Of a stretch of DNA of 64,000 nt, positions 49,795 through 59,711 are shown in pieces (within the stretch, counting starts at the first letter, position 1; each line of letters begins with the position of its first letter). The notes below the pieces were generated by a model, which saw only the letters and a list, made by a program, of their open reading frames with translations, searched no databases and was not told the origin of the DNA. The DNA lies in contig JAEEZS010000057.1 in the NCBI GenBank assembly GCA_016291905.1, positions 17,763-81,762 on the forward strand, in the 5' to 3' direction. Source of the stretch: Bacteroidaceae bacterium. Lineage in GTDB: Bacteria; Bacteroidota; Bacteroidia; Bacteroidales; Bacteroidaceae. The position numbers and the translations under genes are program-made.

Positions 49795-52700
49795 TTACTC
49801 GTATGACTTCAGGCGGTCGTTGTAGGCATTGAAAATCATCTCCAACTTGTTTGTGTACAGCTCCATGGTGTCCTTGTTGTCAGCCTGCTCCATGTAGCGC
49901 ACGAGGCGGAGCATGGTGTCGATGTTGTCGCGGCAGCTGGTGGCATTGGGTAGGAACTGACGGTCGGGGAGGCTGAGATACCATGTGGCGTACTCCACCT
50001 CGTTGTCGGCCATCTTGCAGAGGATATCAAGGCCTTTCTCCTGTTCGCCCAGCTGGATGTAGTTGAGCGCCATGATATGGGAATAGCTCATGATGTAGCT
50101 GTGCGGCAGATTGTAAGCCGGCAACTCCTCTTCGCACTTGTTCAACAAGGCAAGGGCTTTCTCGTTCTTGCCCTCGGCGATGAGCTGATTAGCCAGCAGG
50201 ACGAACAGACGACGGTGGGTGTAGGCCATGCGGGTGATGGTCTCGTCCAGATAAATGCCCTCGGTATTCATGCCGCCAAACTTGTAGCGGTTCATGAGGT
50301 TGTCGTACATCTTTTCGCTGTCGATGGCAAACTCCACGCGGGAGTTTTCAACGTAGCCCAGCTCGTCGAAGTTGAAAGGTGTAATGCGGTAAGCCAGGCC
50401 TTCCTGCAAGAAGAACGGCTCAAGTCCGAGGCGGTTTTCCGAACCGACGGTCATCGCCATGTAGATAGGACGTTCCCAGTTGCATTGTGCCAGCATCTCA
50501 AGCATCATCAGGTCGTTCTTGTAGAGACGGCGACGCCCTTTGAGCGGAATGTTCATGCGGTCGGGCAGACGGCTCATTGTCTCCTCGTCGGTTGCTCCAC
50601 GGAACTCCTCGGGAATGTACATGCCTGAGCGGAGGATAGCAGCCTTGTCAAGGGTGATGAAAACGGTGTCGGTGGGGATGTAATGGAGTGTCTCATCAGT
50701 ATTCTGTACCCAGTATTTGAGGATGTTCTTCAGTTCGAAGGGCTCAGCGCCGAAGCGTGTGGCTGCAGCCTCGGGATTCTTCTCATAGAGCGAGAGCACC
50801 GATTTCTTGGCATCAGGACGCACTTCGATAGCGTCGTTCCATCCTTCGACATATTGCACGCGAGGCCAGCTGATGGGCACGCTAGGCGACTTATAGGCCG
50901 GACGGCGCATCTGGTCGATGTACCATGGCGTCTGCAAGTAGCTGAGGTTGCAAACGCGGGTGTCTGTACGGAACTCCTCCGTCTCCTGGTTGTACCAGAG
51001 AGGGAAGGTATCGTTGTCGCCATTGGTGTAGATGATGGGATAGCCTTGGTCGGGCAGCGTGTTGAGGTAGTTTTGTCCGAAGTCGCGGCACATATAGCGG
51101 TGGCTGCGGTCGTGGTCATCCCACGTCTGGCTGCCCATCTGGATGGGCACGAGGATGCAGACGAGCGTTGCCAGTACGGCGGGCACGAGGTCGTTCTTCT
51201 TGAACAGCTTCTTCAGCCATTCGCTGACGGCAGCTACGGCTAGGCCAATCCAAATGGTGAAGGCGTAGAACGAGCCGGCATAGGCGTAGTCACGTTCACG
51301 CGGCTGCTGCGGCGTCTGGTTCAGGTAGAGCACGATGGCAAGGCCCGTCATGAAGAAGAGGAAAAACACAACCCAGAACTGCTGTGCCCCACGCTTTCCA
51401 CGACGGAATGCCTGCCAACAGAGGCCTATCAGGCCCAGCAGCAGCGGCAGTCCGTAGAAGACGTTGCGGCCCTTGTTTTCCTTCAGTTCGGTGGGCAGCA
51501 GGGTCTGGTCGCCTACCAGGTACTTGTCGATGAAGTTGAAACCCGTAATCCAGTTGCCGTGTTCAATCTCTCCGTAACTGCAGATGTCGTTCTGACGGCC
51601 TACAAAGTTCCAAAGGAAGTAGCGCCAGTACATAAAGTTCACCTGATAATTGAAGAAGAACGCCAGGTTTTCCGTCATTGTGGGGATGGTGAGCGTCTGC
51701 TTCTCGCCACAGTAGTCGTAACTCACTTTTTTACCCTTGATGCCACCCGGTACCCACTGGTCGTAAAGGTTAACCTGCTGGGCGCCATAGTGCGAGTGAG
51801 GCTCGCTGTACATACGCGGGAACACCATGTTCTGAGCGTAGATGTATTTGTCGCGGTTGCTCACGACGATATATCTGTCCTTCTCATCGGGGCTGGTTTT
51901 CTCTTTTTTACCATAGATGGGCGCGCCCTTCTTCGTTTCGGGTACACAATAGCGTCCATCCACTTTCCATTTCACCTTCGATGCGTATGTCTGGCCATAG
52001 AATAGAGGCGTCTGGCCATACTGCTCACGACCCAGATAGTCGCCCAAAGTAAAAATGTCCTCGGGGCTGTTCTGGTCCATCGGGGTATTAGCTGTTGAGC
52101 GGATGACGATGAGCGCGTATGACGAGTAGCCAACCACCATCACTGTCAAGCAGATAAGTGCTGTGTTCATCAATCGGGTATAGTCCTTCTTAAAGAAGAA
52201 GAGCACGTAGGCCAATACACCTAGGATAACGAGGCCTATCAGGACGCTTCCCGTGCCGTGCCCGAAGAACGGGATACCCAACAGGGCTACGCTCAGCAGG
52301 AACGAGATTTTCTGAAGAGTCTTGTTTTCCTTGTAGGTCATGACGATGCTCCAGACAAGGCAGGCCACCAATACCACAATGTAGATGATGAGGCCGGTGT
52401 TGAACGGCAAATGCAGGCCGTTGACAAACAGCAGTTCAAACCATCCGCCTACCTTCACAATGCCGGGCACGATGCCATAAAGCACTATGGCGATTAATAC
52501 AGCTGATACCACAAGAGCCAGTATCGTTCCCCAGAACGTAGCATTAGGTTTTTTCTTGAAGTACCATACCAGCACGATAGCCGGGATGCAAAGCAGGTTC
52601 AACAAGTGAACACCCACGGAAAGACCTACCATGTAGGCAATTAGAATGAGCCAACGGTCGGCATAAGCCGTGTCGGCTACGTCCTCCCATTTCAAGATGA

Positions 52701-53178
52701 ACCAGAAAACAATGGCGGTAAAAAATGAACTGTAGGCATACACTTCACCCTCCACGGCGCTGAACCAGAACGTGTCGCTGAATGTGTAAGCCAGTGCGCC
52801 CACGATGCCGGCTCCCATGATGGTTACCAGTTTACCTGCCGACATTTGCTCTTCGTCACGGCATACTAACTTTTTTGTCAGGTGCGTGATGCTCCAGAAC
52901 AGAAACAGGATGCACCCTGCCGACAACAGGGCCGACATGGCGTTTACCATTCGTGCCACCTGCGTGGGGTCGTTTACGAACTGCGAAAAGAGGTTTGCCG
53001 TCAGCATGAAGAACGGCGCCCCTGGCGGGTGACCGACCTCCAGCTTATAGCCGGTAGTGATAAACTCTGGGCAGTCCCAGAAACTGGCGCTCGGCTCAAT
53101 GGTGAGCAAGTAGACCACTGCCGCAACGGCAAATACAATCCAACCCGTGAGGTTGTTGATTAGTCTGTATGATTTCAT
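49795..53178 (-). CDS. DUF2723 membrane protein (protein O-mannosyltransferase-like)
   Basis: A 1127-residue integral membrane protein of DUF2723. The N-terminal block (TIEPSASFWDCPEFITTGYK, VGHPPGAPFFMLTANLFSQF) holds the conserved aspartate of the PMT-like GT-C superfamily and is followed by about twelve hydrophobic segments. From about residue 700 the protein is soluble and ends in tetratricopeptide-like helices (ALALLNKCEEELPAYNLPHS). Bacteroidetes members are thought to act in protein O-glycosylation at the periplasmic face. It lies 53 bases behind tyrS and seven bases before queG, so it may be part of a longer transcript. Confidence 0.9.
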   Translation of the reverse strand: MKSYRLINNLTGWIVFAVAAVVYLLTIEPSASFWDCPEFITTGYKLEVGHPPGAPFFMLTANLFSQFVNDPTQVARMVNAMSALLSAGCILFLFWSITHLTKKLVCRDEEQMSAGKLVTIMGAGIVGALAYTFSDTFWFSAVEGEVYAYSSFFTAIVFWFILKWEDVADTAYADRWLILIAYMVGLSVGVHLLNLLCIPAIVLVWYFKKKPNATFWGTILALVVSAVLIAIVLYGIVPGIVKVGGWFELLFVNGLHLPFNTGLIIYIVVLVACLVWSIVMTYKENKTLQKISFLLSVALLGIPFFGHGTGSVLIGLVILGVLAYVLFFFKKDYTRLMNTALICLTVMVVGYSSYALIVIRSTANTPMDQNSPEDIFTLGDYLGREQYGQTPLFYGQTYASKVKWKVDGRYCVPETKKGAPIYGKKEKTSPDEKDRYIVVSNRDKYIYAQNMVFPRMYSEPHSHYGAQQVNLYDQWVPGGIKGKKVSYDYCGEKQTLTIPTMTENLAFFFNYQVNFMYWRYFLWNFVGRQNDICSYGEIEHGNWITGFNFIDKYLVGDQTLLPTELKENKGRNVFYGLPLLLGLIGLCWQAFRRGKRGAQQFWVVFFLFFMTGLAIVLYLNQTPQQPRERDYAYAGSFYAFTIWIGLAVAAVSEWLKKLFKKNDLVPAVLATLVCILVPIQMGSQTWDDHDRSHRYMCRDFGQNYLNTLPDQGYPIIYTNGDNDTFPLWYNQETEEFRTDTRVCNLSYLQTPWYIDQMRRPAYKSPSVPISWPRVQYVEGWNDAIEVRPDAKKSVLSLYEKNPEAAATRFGAEPFELKNILKYWVQNTDETLHYIPTDTVFITLDKAAILRSGMYIPEEFRGATDEETMSRLPDRMNIPLKGRRRLYKNDLMMLEMLAQCNWERPIYMAMTVGSENRLGLEPFFLQEGLAYRITPFNFDELGYVENSRVEFAIDSEKMYDNLMNRYKFGGMNTEGIYLDETITRMAYTHRRLFVLLANQLIAEGKNEKALALLNKCEEELPAYNLPHSYIMSYSHIMALNYIQLGEQEKGLDILCKMADNEVEYATWYLSLPDRQFLPNATSCRDNIDTMLRLVRYMEQADNKDTMELYTNKLEMIFNAYNDRLKSYE

Positions 53179-53231
53179 TTTTGGTTCAATGTTTCCATGA
53201 AGGGAGAGAATTCATCCGAGTTTTTTTACTT

Positions 53232-54524
53232 TTACTCTGCGATGAGGAGGAAGTAATTTTTCTTGCCACGCTGGGCGAGGAGATACTTACCGCTGATAAG
53301 GTCAGCGGTAGTGAGCGTTTGGTCAAAGGCTTCCAATTTCTGCTTGTTGATGCTGATGCCTCCACCTTGCGCCATCTTGCGCATCTCGCCCTTAGAGGGG
53401 AATACAGGGGCATCGTCGGTAAGCAGATCGATGGCTTTCACACCATTTTCCAGCTTTGTCTTGGCTACCTTGAATTGCGGAACGCCCTCGAATACTGCCA
53501 GTAACGTCCGCTCATCAAGCTTGATAAGGGCATCGTGAGTATTGTTGCCAAAAAGAATACCGCTGGCTTCGACAGCTGCATTGTAGTCGGCCTCGCTGTG
53601 TACCATGCAGGTTACTTCTTTGGCTAAACGCTTTTGCAGCAGACGCAGATGAGGAGCCTCGGCGTGTTCTAGAACGAGGGCGTCAATCTCTTCTTTGGGG
53701 AGGGAGGTGAAAATCTTGATGTACTTGACCGCATCTTCGTCGCCCACGTTGAGCCAGAACTGATAGAACGTGTAGGGACTGGTGTAGTCGGCGCTAAGCC
53801 AGATATTTCCGCTTTCGGTCTTGCCGAACTTACCACCGTCGGCCTTAGTGATGAGGGGACAGGTAAGGGCAAAGACTTCACCTCCGTTGGTGCGGCGAAT
53901 GAGCTCAGCACCAGTGGTGATATTACCCCACTGGTCGCTGCCGCCCATTTGGAGCTTGCAACCCTTGTGCTCATAGAGGTAGAGGAAGTCGTAGCCCTGC
54001 AGAAGCTGATAAGTGAATTCGGTGAAGGAGAGACCGTCACGGGCTTCGCCGTTGAGGCGTTTTTGAACACTATCCTTGGCCATCATATAGTTGACGGTGA
54101 TGTGCTTGCCAATGTCGCGGGCAAAATCGAGGAAAGTGAAATCCTTCATCCAGTCGTAGTTGTTGACTAGCTCGGCGTGGTTGGGTGCATCGCTGTCGAA
54201 GTCAAGGAAGTGGCTGAGCTGCTTTTTGATACATTCCACGTTATGGCGCAGAGTCTCCTCATTGAGGAGGTTGCGTTCTTGGCTTTTGCCGCTGGGATCA
54301 CCAATCATACCCGTAGCCCCGCCAATAAGTGCCAGAGGTTTGTGTCCGCAACGCTGGAGGTGACGTAGCATCATAATGCCGCAGAGGTGTCCGATGTGTA
54401 ACGAGTCAGCTGTCGGGTCGATGCCCACATAGGCCGTAACCATTTCCTTGTTTAATAACTCTTCTGTGCCTGGCATCATGGAGTGAATCATTCCGCGCCA
54501 GCGTAATTCTTCTACAAAGTTCAT
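53232..54524 (-). CDS. tyrS: Tyrosine--tRNA ligase
   Basis: Tyrosyl-tRNA synthetase, 430 residues, class I. The HIGH motif is H43-I-G-H46 (SLHIGHLCG), [20 protein letters not shown] is the tyrosine-binding block, and KFGKTESG is the KMSKS-type loop. A C-terminal S4-like RNA-binding domain begins near residue 365 ([20 protein letters not shown]). A -7 box TACCTTCG lies at 54599-54606. DUF2723 follows after 53 bases. Confidence 0.97.
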   Translation of the reverse strand: MNFVEELRWRGMIHSMMPGTEELLNKEMVTAYVGIDPTADSLHIGHLCGIMMLRHLQRCGHKPLALIGGATGMIGDPSGKSQERNLLNEETLRHNVECIKKQLSHFLDFDSDAPNHAELVNNYDWMKDFTFLDFARDIGKHITVNYMMAKDSVQKRLNGEARDGLSFTEFTYQLLQGYDFLYLYEHKGCKLQMGGSDQWGNITTGAELIRRTNGGEVFALTCPLITKADGGKFGKTESGNIWLSADYTSPYTFYQFWLNVGDEDAVKYIKIFTSLPKEEIDALVLEHAEAPHLRLLQKRLAKEVTCMVHSEADYNAAVEASGILFGNNTHDALIKLDERTLLAVFEGVPQFKVAKTKLENGVKAIDLLTDDAPVFPSKGEMRKMAQGGGISINKQKLEAFDQTLTTADLISGKYLLAQRGKKNYFLLIAE

Positions 54525-54598
54525 CGAATTATCTATAATTTAGTGTTTTAATGAAATCTTCCTCAAGGCGGATAGGGCTGTAATGCCATTTCCGGCTG

Positions 54599-54606
54599 CG
54601 AAGGTA
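54599..54606 (-). promoter_or_regulatory. Probable promoter box of tyrS
   Basis: TACCTTCG on the minus strand (one mismatch to TAnnTTTG), about 75 nt before the tyrS start codon. It separates tyrS from the tatD-rnpA block upstream. Confidence 0.5.
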
Positions 54607-54631
54607 CTACTTTTTTTCGTAAAAAACAACT

Positions 54632-55267
54632 TTAGTTGTTTAAAAGGTGCAAAACGTTGTCGTTCACTTGTTGTTCAAGCTCTTGAATGGGCATGTTGAG
54701 CTGCTGGGAAACGTCGTCGTAGAGCCTTTTTAGTTTTTCGGGTTGGTCGTCACTTTCTAAAAAAAGCTCGTCAAAAGGAAGTGAAAGCAACGTGTCAAGA
54801 CGAAAGCGCGGACCTAACGAAACATGGCATCCGGCACGAAGGTATTGCCGAGCCTGCTCAGGACCTCCTCGAAATCCATGAATGAGCCAAGGCTGGGTGT
54901 AGCGAAGTTCACGGCGAATAGCTAGAATCTCAGCCATACAATGAACATCATGAATAACGGGATTTTTCCCGATGGAAAGGGCGATTTTTAATTGTTCTAT
55001 GAAGACTGAACGCTGAACATCCATTGCCGGACCGCGCATTTTGTCAAGTCCCATTTCGCCTACCATCCGTATCTGTTCCGAGGTGTCTGAAAGAAGTAGA
55101 GTACGTAGTTGACGTAGCTGCTCTTCTCCGTTTTCCACGATGTTCCAGGGGTGGATGCCGAGCGCATACCAATGGTCTGGCTGGGGTTTCCAACTATCGA
55201 GGTTTGCGCTAACAATAGCTGTTCCAAGCTGCGAGGGCAAGGTGTGGGTATGGACGTCAAGAATCAT
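54632..55267 (-). CDS. TatD-like metal-dependent hydrolase
   Basis: A 211-residue TatD-like metal-dependent hydrolase, shorter than usual (about 255). The first metal site is LDVHTHTLP, then VGEMGLDK (usually GEIGLD), [17 protein letters not shown] and [10 protein letters not shown]. The changes from the usual HxR and ETDxP motifs are modest, and activity on DNA or another phosphodiester is uncertain. The start ATG 55267 overlaps yidD by 11 bases. The order hemD-rnpA-yidD-tatD is common in Bacteroidales. Confidence 0.88.
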   Translation of the reverse strand: MILDVHTHTLPSQLGTAIVSANLDSWKPQPDHWYALGIHPWNIVENGEEQLRQLRTLLLSDTSEQIRMVGEMGLDKMRGPAMDVQRSVFIEQLKIALSIGKNPVIHDVHCMAEILAIRRELRYTQPWLIHGFRGGPEQARQYLRAGCHVSLGPRFRLDTLLSLPFDELFLESDDQPEKLKRLYDDVSQQLNMPIQELEQQVNDNVLHLLNN

Positions 55268-55592
55268 GGGCTTCTGAAGGAGGAAGGGCTCCTCGCATTT
55301 CTTTCTTATAGTAGAAGAAATGGAACTTTTCGGGCACGGGGTCATATCCGAATCCTCCGAAGGGATTGCAGCGCAGGATGCGATAAAGCGCCAACCAAAG
55401 TCCTTTCAGCGGGCCGTGTTTCTTTAGTGCCTCAATGGCGTATTGCGAGCAGGAGGGGGTATAGCGGCAACGGGGAGGAAAAAGGGGAGAGATGATGCGC
55501 TGATAAAGACGGATGGGCAGTACCAACAATCCGATGAGGGCATGGCGCAATGTTTTCCACAGCTTGCGGATGATGTCAAAGGGCTGACTCAT
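55257..55592 (-). CDS. yidD: Membrane protein insertion efficiency factor YidD
   Basis: YidD, 111 residues, a small peripheral membrane protein that helps YidC insert membrane proteins. The family motif [19 protein letters not shown] is complete, with [13 protein letters not shown] after it, and a hydrophobic N-terminal helix precedes them. The longer reading frame upstream is inside rnpA, so ATG 55592 was chosen; it overlaps the rnpA end by 17 bases. The overlap with tatD (11 bases) suggests coupled translation. Confidence 0.95.
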   Translation of the reverse strand: MSQPFDIIRKLWKTLRHALIGLLVLPIRLYQRIISPLFPPRCRYTPSCSQYAIEALKKHGPLKGLWLALYRILRCNPFGGFGYDPVPEKFHFFYYKKEMRGALPPSEAHDS

Positions 55593-56001
55593 GTTGCAAT
55601 GTTTTGACCATGCGTGAAAGGGCAGAGGAAACGCGCTCCTCAAGCTCTGCTGTCGTAGCCACTTCATCTGTAACGTAGATAAAAGCCAAGGTGATAGCCA
55701 AATGTTGTTGGGCTGCAAGGGCAATCAAAGGGCTTTTCTGCGTGCGGTATGCCTCGCGCAGCATGCGTTTGATGCGATTACGCTCGACAGCATGGTGGAT
55801 CTTCTTTTTGGGAACGGAAAGAAGTATTTGGGGAAGAGGAGAATCAGGAAAAGTTTCTCCCTTTTTTTCTACAAGAACAGACTTATAAATAATCCGAAGC
55901 GGAAAGACGGAAAAGGATTGTCCTTTTCCGTCGAAAAGCCAGTCAATGGTTGCCTGACTACACAACCGTTCGGCCTTAGTGAATGTGTAGCTTCCAGACA
56001 A
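55576..56001 (-). CDS. rnpA: Ribonuclease P protein component
   Basis: RnpA, 141 residues, the protein subunit of ribonuclease P, which trims the 5' ends of tRNA precursors. The RNA-binding signature is [18 protein letters not shown], preceded by the [17 protein letters not shown] start typical of the Bacteroidetes form. It is four bases from the hemD stop and overlaps yidD by 17 bases. rpmH, its neighbour in many other phyla, is not adjacent here. Confidence 0.95.
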   Translation of the reverse strand: MSGSYTFTKAERLCSQATIDWLFDGKGQSFSVFPLRIIYKSVLVEKKGETFPDSPLPQILLSVPKKKIHHAVERNRIKRMLREAYRTQKSPLIALAAQQHLAITLAFIYVTDEVATTAELEERVSSALSRMVKTLQHESAL

Positions 56002-56005
56002 CGGC

Positions 56006-56797
56006 TTACTCGCTTTGATCTTCTGTCATCTTTGCAAGAAACTGGTCAAGGGCCATCGTCATAGAGGGAGCTTTTGCTGTCGGAGCTTCAAGGTCAAGGC
56101 GAATATTATGGTCGCGTATGGCCTGAGCCGTAGTGGGACCAAAGCAGCCAATAAGCAGCTTACGCTGAGTGAATTTGGGGCGGTTCTCCAGCAGAGAGGT
56201 GATACCTGCCGGGCTGAAGAAGATCATCATGTCGTAGCCACTCAGTTCACGGGGCTTGAAGATCTTGCTCACGGTGCGGTACATCACGGCCTCGGAGTGT
56301 TTGATGCCATGAGCCTCAAGCGCGTCCTTGATTTCGTCGTTGTGGACACTTGACTGAGGTAGGAAATAGGTTTCCTCAGGATGTTTCAGGATGACGGCCA
56401 GCAGGCTGTCGAACTTGCCGGTAGTGCCGAAGAACACTTTGCGCTTGCGGTACTGAACGTACTTTTGGATATAGAGCGAGACGGTCTCAGTAATGCAAAA
56501 ATACTTTAGCGAGTCGGGGATGTTGATGCGCATCTCCTGACAAAGCTGAAAGAAATGATCAATGGCATGCCGGGAAGTGAAAATGATGGCCGTGTGTTCG
56601 GGAAGGATGGAGACCCTCTGAGCACGGAACTCCTTCGGCGACAAACTCTCTATCTGAATGAATTGTTTGAAGTCAATTTGCACGTTGTATTTTTGTGCAA
56701 TTTCATCGTAGAACTTTTTTGCTTCTGTCCCCTGGGGTTGAGAAACTAATATACGTTTTATGACTCTTTTATTCGTTCCAGTACTTTTTGCTTCCAT
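56006..56797 (-). CDS. hemD: Uroporphyrinogen-III synthase
   Basis: Uroporphyrinogen-III synthase, 263 residues, which closes hydroxymethylbilane to uroporphyrinogen III on the way to heme and cobalamin. The fold is weakly conserved, but ILVSQPQGTEAKKFYDEIA at the start, TAIIFTSRHAIDHFF, YFLPQSSVHNDEIKDALEAH and FFSPAGITSLLEN are in the expected order for the Bacteroidetes form. It sits between DUF4271 and rnpA, the usual place in this order. Confidence 0.9.
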   Translation of the reverse strand: MEAKSTGTNKRVIKRILVSQPQGTEAKKFYDEIAQKYNVQIDFKQFIQIESLSPKEFRAQRVSILPEHTAIIFTSRHAIDHFFQLCQEMRINIPDSLKYFCITETVSLYIQKYVQYRKRKVFFGTTGKFDSLLAVILKHPEETYFLPQSSVHNDEIKDALEAHGIKHSEAVMYRTVSKIFKPRELSGYDMMIFFSPAGITSLLENRPKFTQRKLLIGCFGPTTAQAIRDHNIRLDLEAPTAKAPSMTMALDQFLAKMTEDQSE

Positions 56798-56815
56798 AAG
56801 ATAACCGTCTAATTA

Positions 56816-57514
56816 TTAATTGCTTTGAATGAGAAATTTCCCCAAAACGAGGAGCGGAATCCATTCGAGCGTGCAAAGGTAGACAATTATTTGCAAACTA
56901 CCATACTTTTTTGCAAAAAATATGTGAAAAGCTTTGACTGCCAGCCATATTTCGGCCAGAGCAGCCAGTGTGAGGGCAGTTATAGATAAAACGGATACGG
57001 AGAGTCTGAAAAAAGTGCTCACAATGGCAAAAATGAATAGCGCAATGCCCAGAATAATGAACGTATCGGTATAAACTTGGTTCCAAACCTTCGTTTGCGG
57101 AGGAGTGAAAAGAATAGCATTGACAATACTGTATAAAATCGTTTTTATCAGAAGCCAAGCTGCCACACCTGCTGCACCGAACAGCAGTATATTCAACATG
57201 TCAGAGCGCGAGGCTATCCCGTTTGAGGCAAAAAGTCCGTTCACAGCGCAAAGGGCTGCGCTGATGCAGGTTTGCAGCAAGAGCAAGATGCGAATATAAA
57301 TAGAACGTGAAGTACGGACTTCGTCGGAAAACCGGCGTGAGTGCCCAAGTGAATACCCTGCGAAAAGCTGCCTCAGGTAACAGGTTCTGTCAGCTAAGGC
57401 GATAACCATGAGAAGCCCTGCAAAAAGTAAAACGAGGATGAAAATATCGTCGTTTACGGGGGCAAACGGCTGCGTCCCCCGCTCCTCTAGGGCTCGTATC
57501 ATCGGGTTATCCAT
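56816..57514 (-). CDS. DUF4271 membrane protein
   Basis: A 232-residue integral membrane protein with six hydrophobic segments, of DUF4271. The FAGYSLGHSRRFSDEVRTSR block after the first segment and the last (YLCTLEWIPLLVLGKFLIQS) are family features. It has no known function, but it is constantly found directly before hemD in Bacteroidales. It lies 18 bases from hemD and 15 bases behind the LOG-family gene. Confidence 0.88.
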   Translation of the reverse strand: MDNPMIRALEERGTQPFAPVNDDIFILVLLFAGLLMVIALADRTCYLRQLFAGYSLGHSRRFSDEVRTSRSIYIRILLLLQTCISAALCAVNGLFASNGIASRSDMLNILLFGAAGVAAWLLIKTILYSIVNAILFTPPQTKVWNQVYTDTFIILGIALFIFAIVSTFFRLSVSVLSITALTLAALAEIWLAVKAFHIFFAKKYGSLQIIVYLCTLEWIPLLVLGKFLIQSN

Positions 57515-57529
57515 GTGTAAGATAGGTTA

Positions 57530-58105
57530 TCAGATGGCGGCAAACTTGCGGATACTTTTATCCCACTTGGGGGTAGTCAGCACCATTTCTACGGCCTCTT
57601 CGGGTGTAGAGGCCACACGCCAGATATCCGCATGAATATTTCGCATGAAATGTTCATCCACAGCCATTTGTAGCTGGTTAAGCAGAGAACTGTAGTAGCC
57701 TTCGTGGTTAAGGATGATGATAGGGTTCAGGTAAAGTCCAAGCTGCTTCCACGTAATGACCTCAAGCAGTTCTTCCAGCGTACCGCAGCCACCTGGCAAT
57801 GCGATGCAGCCGTCGGTGATGTTGGCAATGGCTTGTTTGCGCTCGTGCATGTCAGCTGTGATAATGAGCTCGCTCAACCCTGTGTGGTGCCAACCCTCGC
57901 GCACCATAAACTCTGGGATAATGCCCGTGACGTGGCCTCCGGCATTGAGAGCGGCGTTCTCCACCGTGTTCATTAAGCCAAGGTTGCCGGCACCTGTGAC
58001 GATGCCCACGCCCTTTTCTGCCAGCAAGCGACCCACGTCCTCAGCTGCTTTGAAAAAAGAGTCTCTTATCTGAGTGCTTGAAGCACAATAAACGGCTATC
58101 TTCAC
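57530..58105 (-). CDS. LOG-family protein (TIGR00730-type)
   Basis: A 191-residue Rossmann-fold protein of the LOG family. The motif PGGCGTLEELLEVITWKQLG is complete and GIVTGAGNLGLMNTVENAAL matches the nucleotide-binding block. LOG proteins hydrolyse nucleotide monophosphates (cytokinin riboside phosphate in plants; AMP or similar in bacteria). It lies 18 bases after ahcY and 15 bases before DUF4271 on the same strand. Confidence 0.92.
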   Translation of the reverse strand: MKIAVYCASSTQIRDSFFKAAEDVGRLLAEKGVGIVTGAGNLGLMNTVENAALNAGGHVTGIIPEFMVREGWHHTGLSELIITADMHERKQAIANITDGCIALPGGCGTLEELLEVITWKQLGLYLNPIIILNHEGYYSSLLNQLQMAVDEHFMRNIHADIWRVASTPEEAVEMVLTTPKWDKSIRKFAAI

Positions 58106-58123
58106 GAAATCCCTAATTGCGAA

Positions 58124-59536
58124 TTAATATCTATAATGCTCTGCCTTGTAAGGACCTTCAAGGGGTACGCCGATATAGTCAGCTTGTGCTTGAGTGAGCG
58201 TGGTGAGGTGAGCACCGATACGCTCCAGATGCAGGCGGGCAACCTCTTCGTCAAGGTGCTTGGGCAAGCGGTACACGTCAATGTCATAAGGCTTGCTGAA
58301 TAGTTCCATCTGCGCCAGCGTCTGGTTTGTGAACGAGTTGCTCATCACAAACGAGGGGTGTCCCGTAGCGCAGCCAAGGTTGACGAGCCGGCCGTCAGCT
58401 AAGAGGATGATACTGTGGCCGTCAGGGAAGAAGTAACGGTCAACTTGAGGCTTGATGTTCACGCATCGGATGCCGGGGTAGGCTTTCAGCGCTGCCACCT
58501 GAATTTCATTATCGAAGTGTCCGATGTTGCAGACAATCGCCTGATCAGGCATGCGCTCCAAGTGGTCGATGCGGATAATGTCGATGTTGCCAGTTGTGGT
58601 AACAAAGATGTTGCCTTGCGAGCAGGCCTCGTCGAGCGTGACGACCTGGAATCCTTCCATGGCGGCTTGCAGGGCACAAATCGGGTCTATCTCTGTCACC
58701 ATCACGCGGGCTCCGTAGCTGCGCAAGCTCTGTGCGCAGCCCTTGCCCACCTCGCCGTAGCCGCACACGACGGCTACCTTGCCTGCTACCATGACATCCG
58801 TGGCGCGCTTGATGCCGTCCACAAGGCTCTCACGGCAACCATAGAGATTATCGAACTTGCTCTTGGTGACGGAGTCATTGACGTTGAAGGCGGGGAAGAG
58901 CAGCTTGCCCTCCTCTTTCATCTGGTAGAGACGGTGAACGCCCGTCGTGGTCTCCTCGCTTACGCCGCGCACCTCTTTCGCCACGGTGTGCCAGAATCCA
59001 GGTTTCTCCTCCAGCACACGCTTCAGCAGAGCCTTAAGCTCGGTTTCATCCTCGCCTCCCGAGGGCGTATCGAGCACGGATGCCTCGTTTTCGGCCTCCA
59101 CACCCAGATGAATCATCAGCGTGGCATCGCCTCCGTCGTCAACAATCATGTTGGGGCCCATTCCTCCAGGGAAGTTCATGGCTTGAAGGGTACACCACCA
59201 ATATTCGGCCAACGATTCGCCCTTCCAGGCAAACACGGGCACGCCCATTTCAGCCATAGCGGCAGCAGCGTGGTCTTGTGTAGAGTAGATGTTGCATGAG
59301 CACCACCGCACTTCGGCGCCAAGGCAGCGGAGCGTCTTGATGAGCACGGCTGTCTGGATAGTCATGTGGAGCGAGCCCATGATGCGTGCGCCCTTCAACG
59401 GCTGGCGAGGGCCATACTTCTCCTGCAGCGCCATCAGGCCGGGCATCTCCTTTTCGGCCATGTCAATCTCCTTGCGCCCAAACTCGGCCAGACCGAGGTC
59501 TGCCACACGATAAGGGAGGTCTGAAAACAATTCCAT
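58124..59536 (-). CDS. ahcY: Adenosylhomocysteinase
   Basis: S-adenosylhomocysteine hydrolase, 470 residues, which splits SAH to adenosine and homocysteine and keeps SAM-dependent methylation running. The NAD-binding motif is [16 protein letters not shown], and the substrate residues are in [16 protein letters not shown] and [20 protein letters not shown]. The C-terminus ends [10 protein letters not shown], as in all intact members. The promoter at 59573 is shared back to back with that of rmuC. LOG and DUF4271 follow closely. Confidence 0.97.
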   Translation of the reverse strand: MELFSDLPYRVADLGLAEFGRKEIDMAEKEMPGLMALQEKYGPRQPLKGARIMGSLHMTIQTAVLIKTLRCLGAEVRWCSCNIYSTQDHAAAAMAEMGVPVFAWKGESLAEYWWCTLQAMNFPGGMGPNMIVDDGGDATLMIHLGVEAENEASVLDTPSGGEDETELKALLKRVLEEKPGFWHTVAKEVRGVSEETTTGVHRLYQMKEEGKLLFPAFNVNDSVTKSKFDNLYGCRESLVDGIKRATDVMVAGKVAVVCGYGEVGKGCAQSLRSYGARVMVTEIDPICALQAAMEGFQVVTLDEACSQGNIFVTTTGNIDIIRIDHLERMPDQAIVCNIGHFDNEIQVAALKAYPGIRCVNIKPQVDRYFFPDGHSIILLADGRLVNLGCATGHPSFVMSNSFTNQTLAQMELFSKPYDIDVYRLPKHLDEEVARLHLERIGAHLTTLTQAQADYIGVPLEGPYKAEHYRY

Positions 59537-59572
59537 AGGGGGTGTTTTTTTGCTTTATTTTGTTTGAGGGTG

Positions 59573-59621
59573 CAAAAGTACTGCTTTTTCTGTTTTCTGC
59601 CAAGAAAAATGATTATCTTTG
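59573..59621. promoter_or_regulatory. Divergent promoters of ahcY and rmuC
   Basis: Minus strand: TACTTTTG at 59573-59580 with CTTG 20 nt upstream serves ahcY. Plus strand: TATCTTTG at 59614-59621 serves rmuC. The upstream boxes fall in the same 30 bases, so the two promoters face away from each other and overlap. Confidence 0.75.
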
Positions 59622-59711
59622 CACTTTCAATTCCTATTTCGCAATCCAAAAGGCTCCTTCTATCCAAACTTCAAAATTTTCAGACATCAACATCAAAACT
59701 TCGGAATAAAA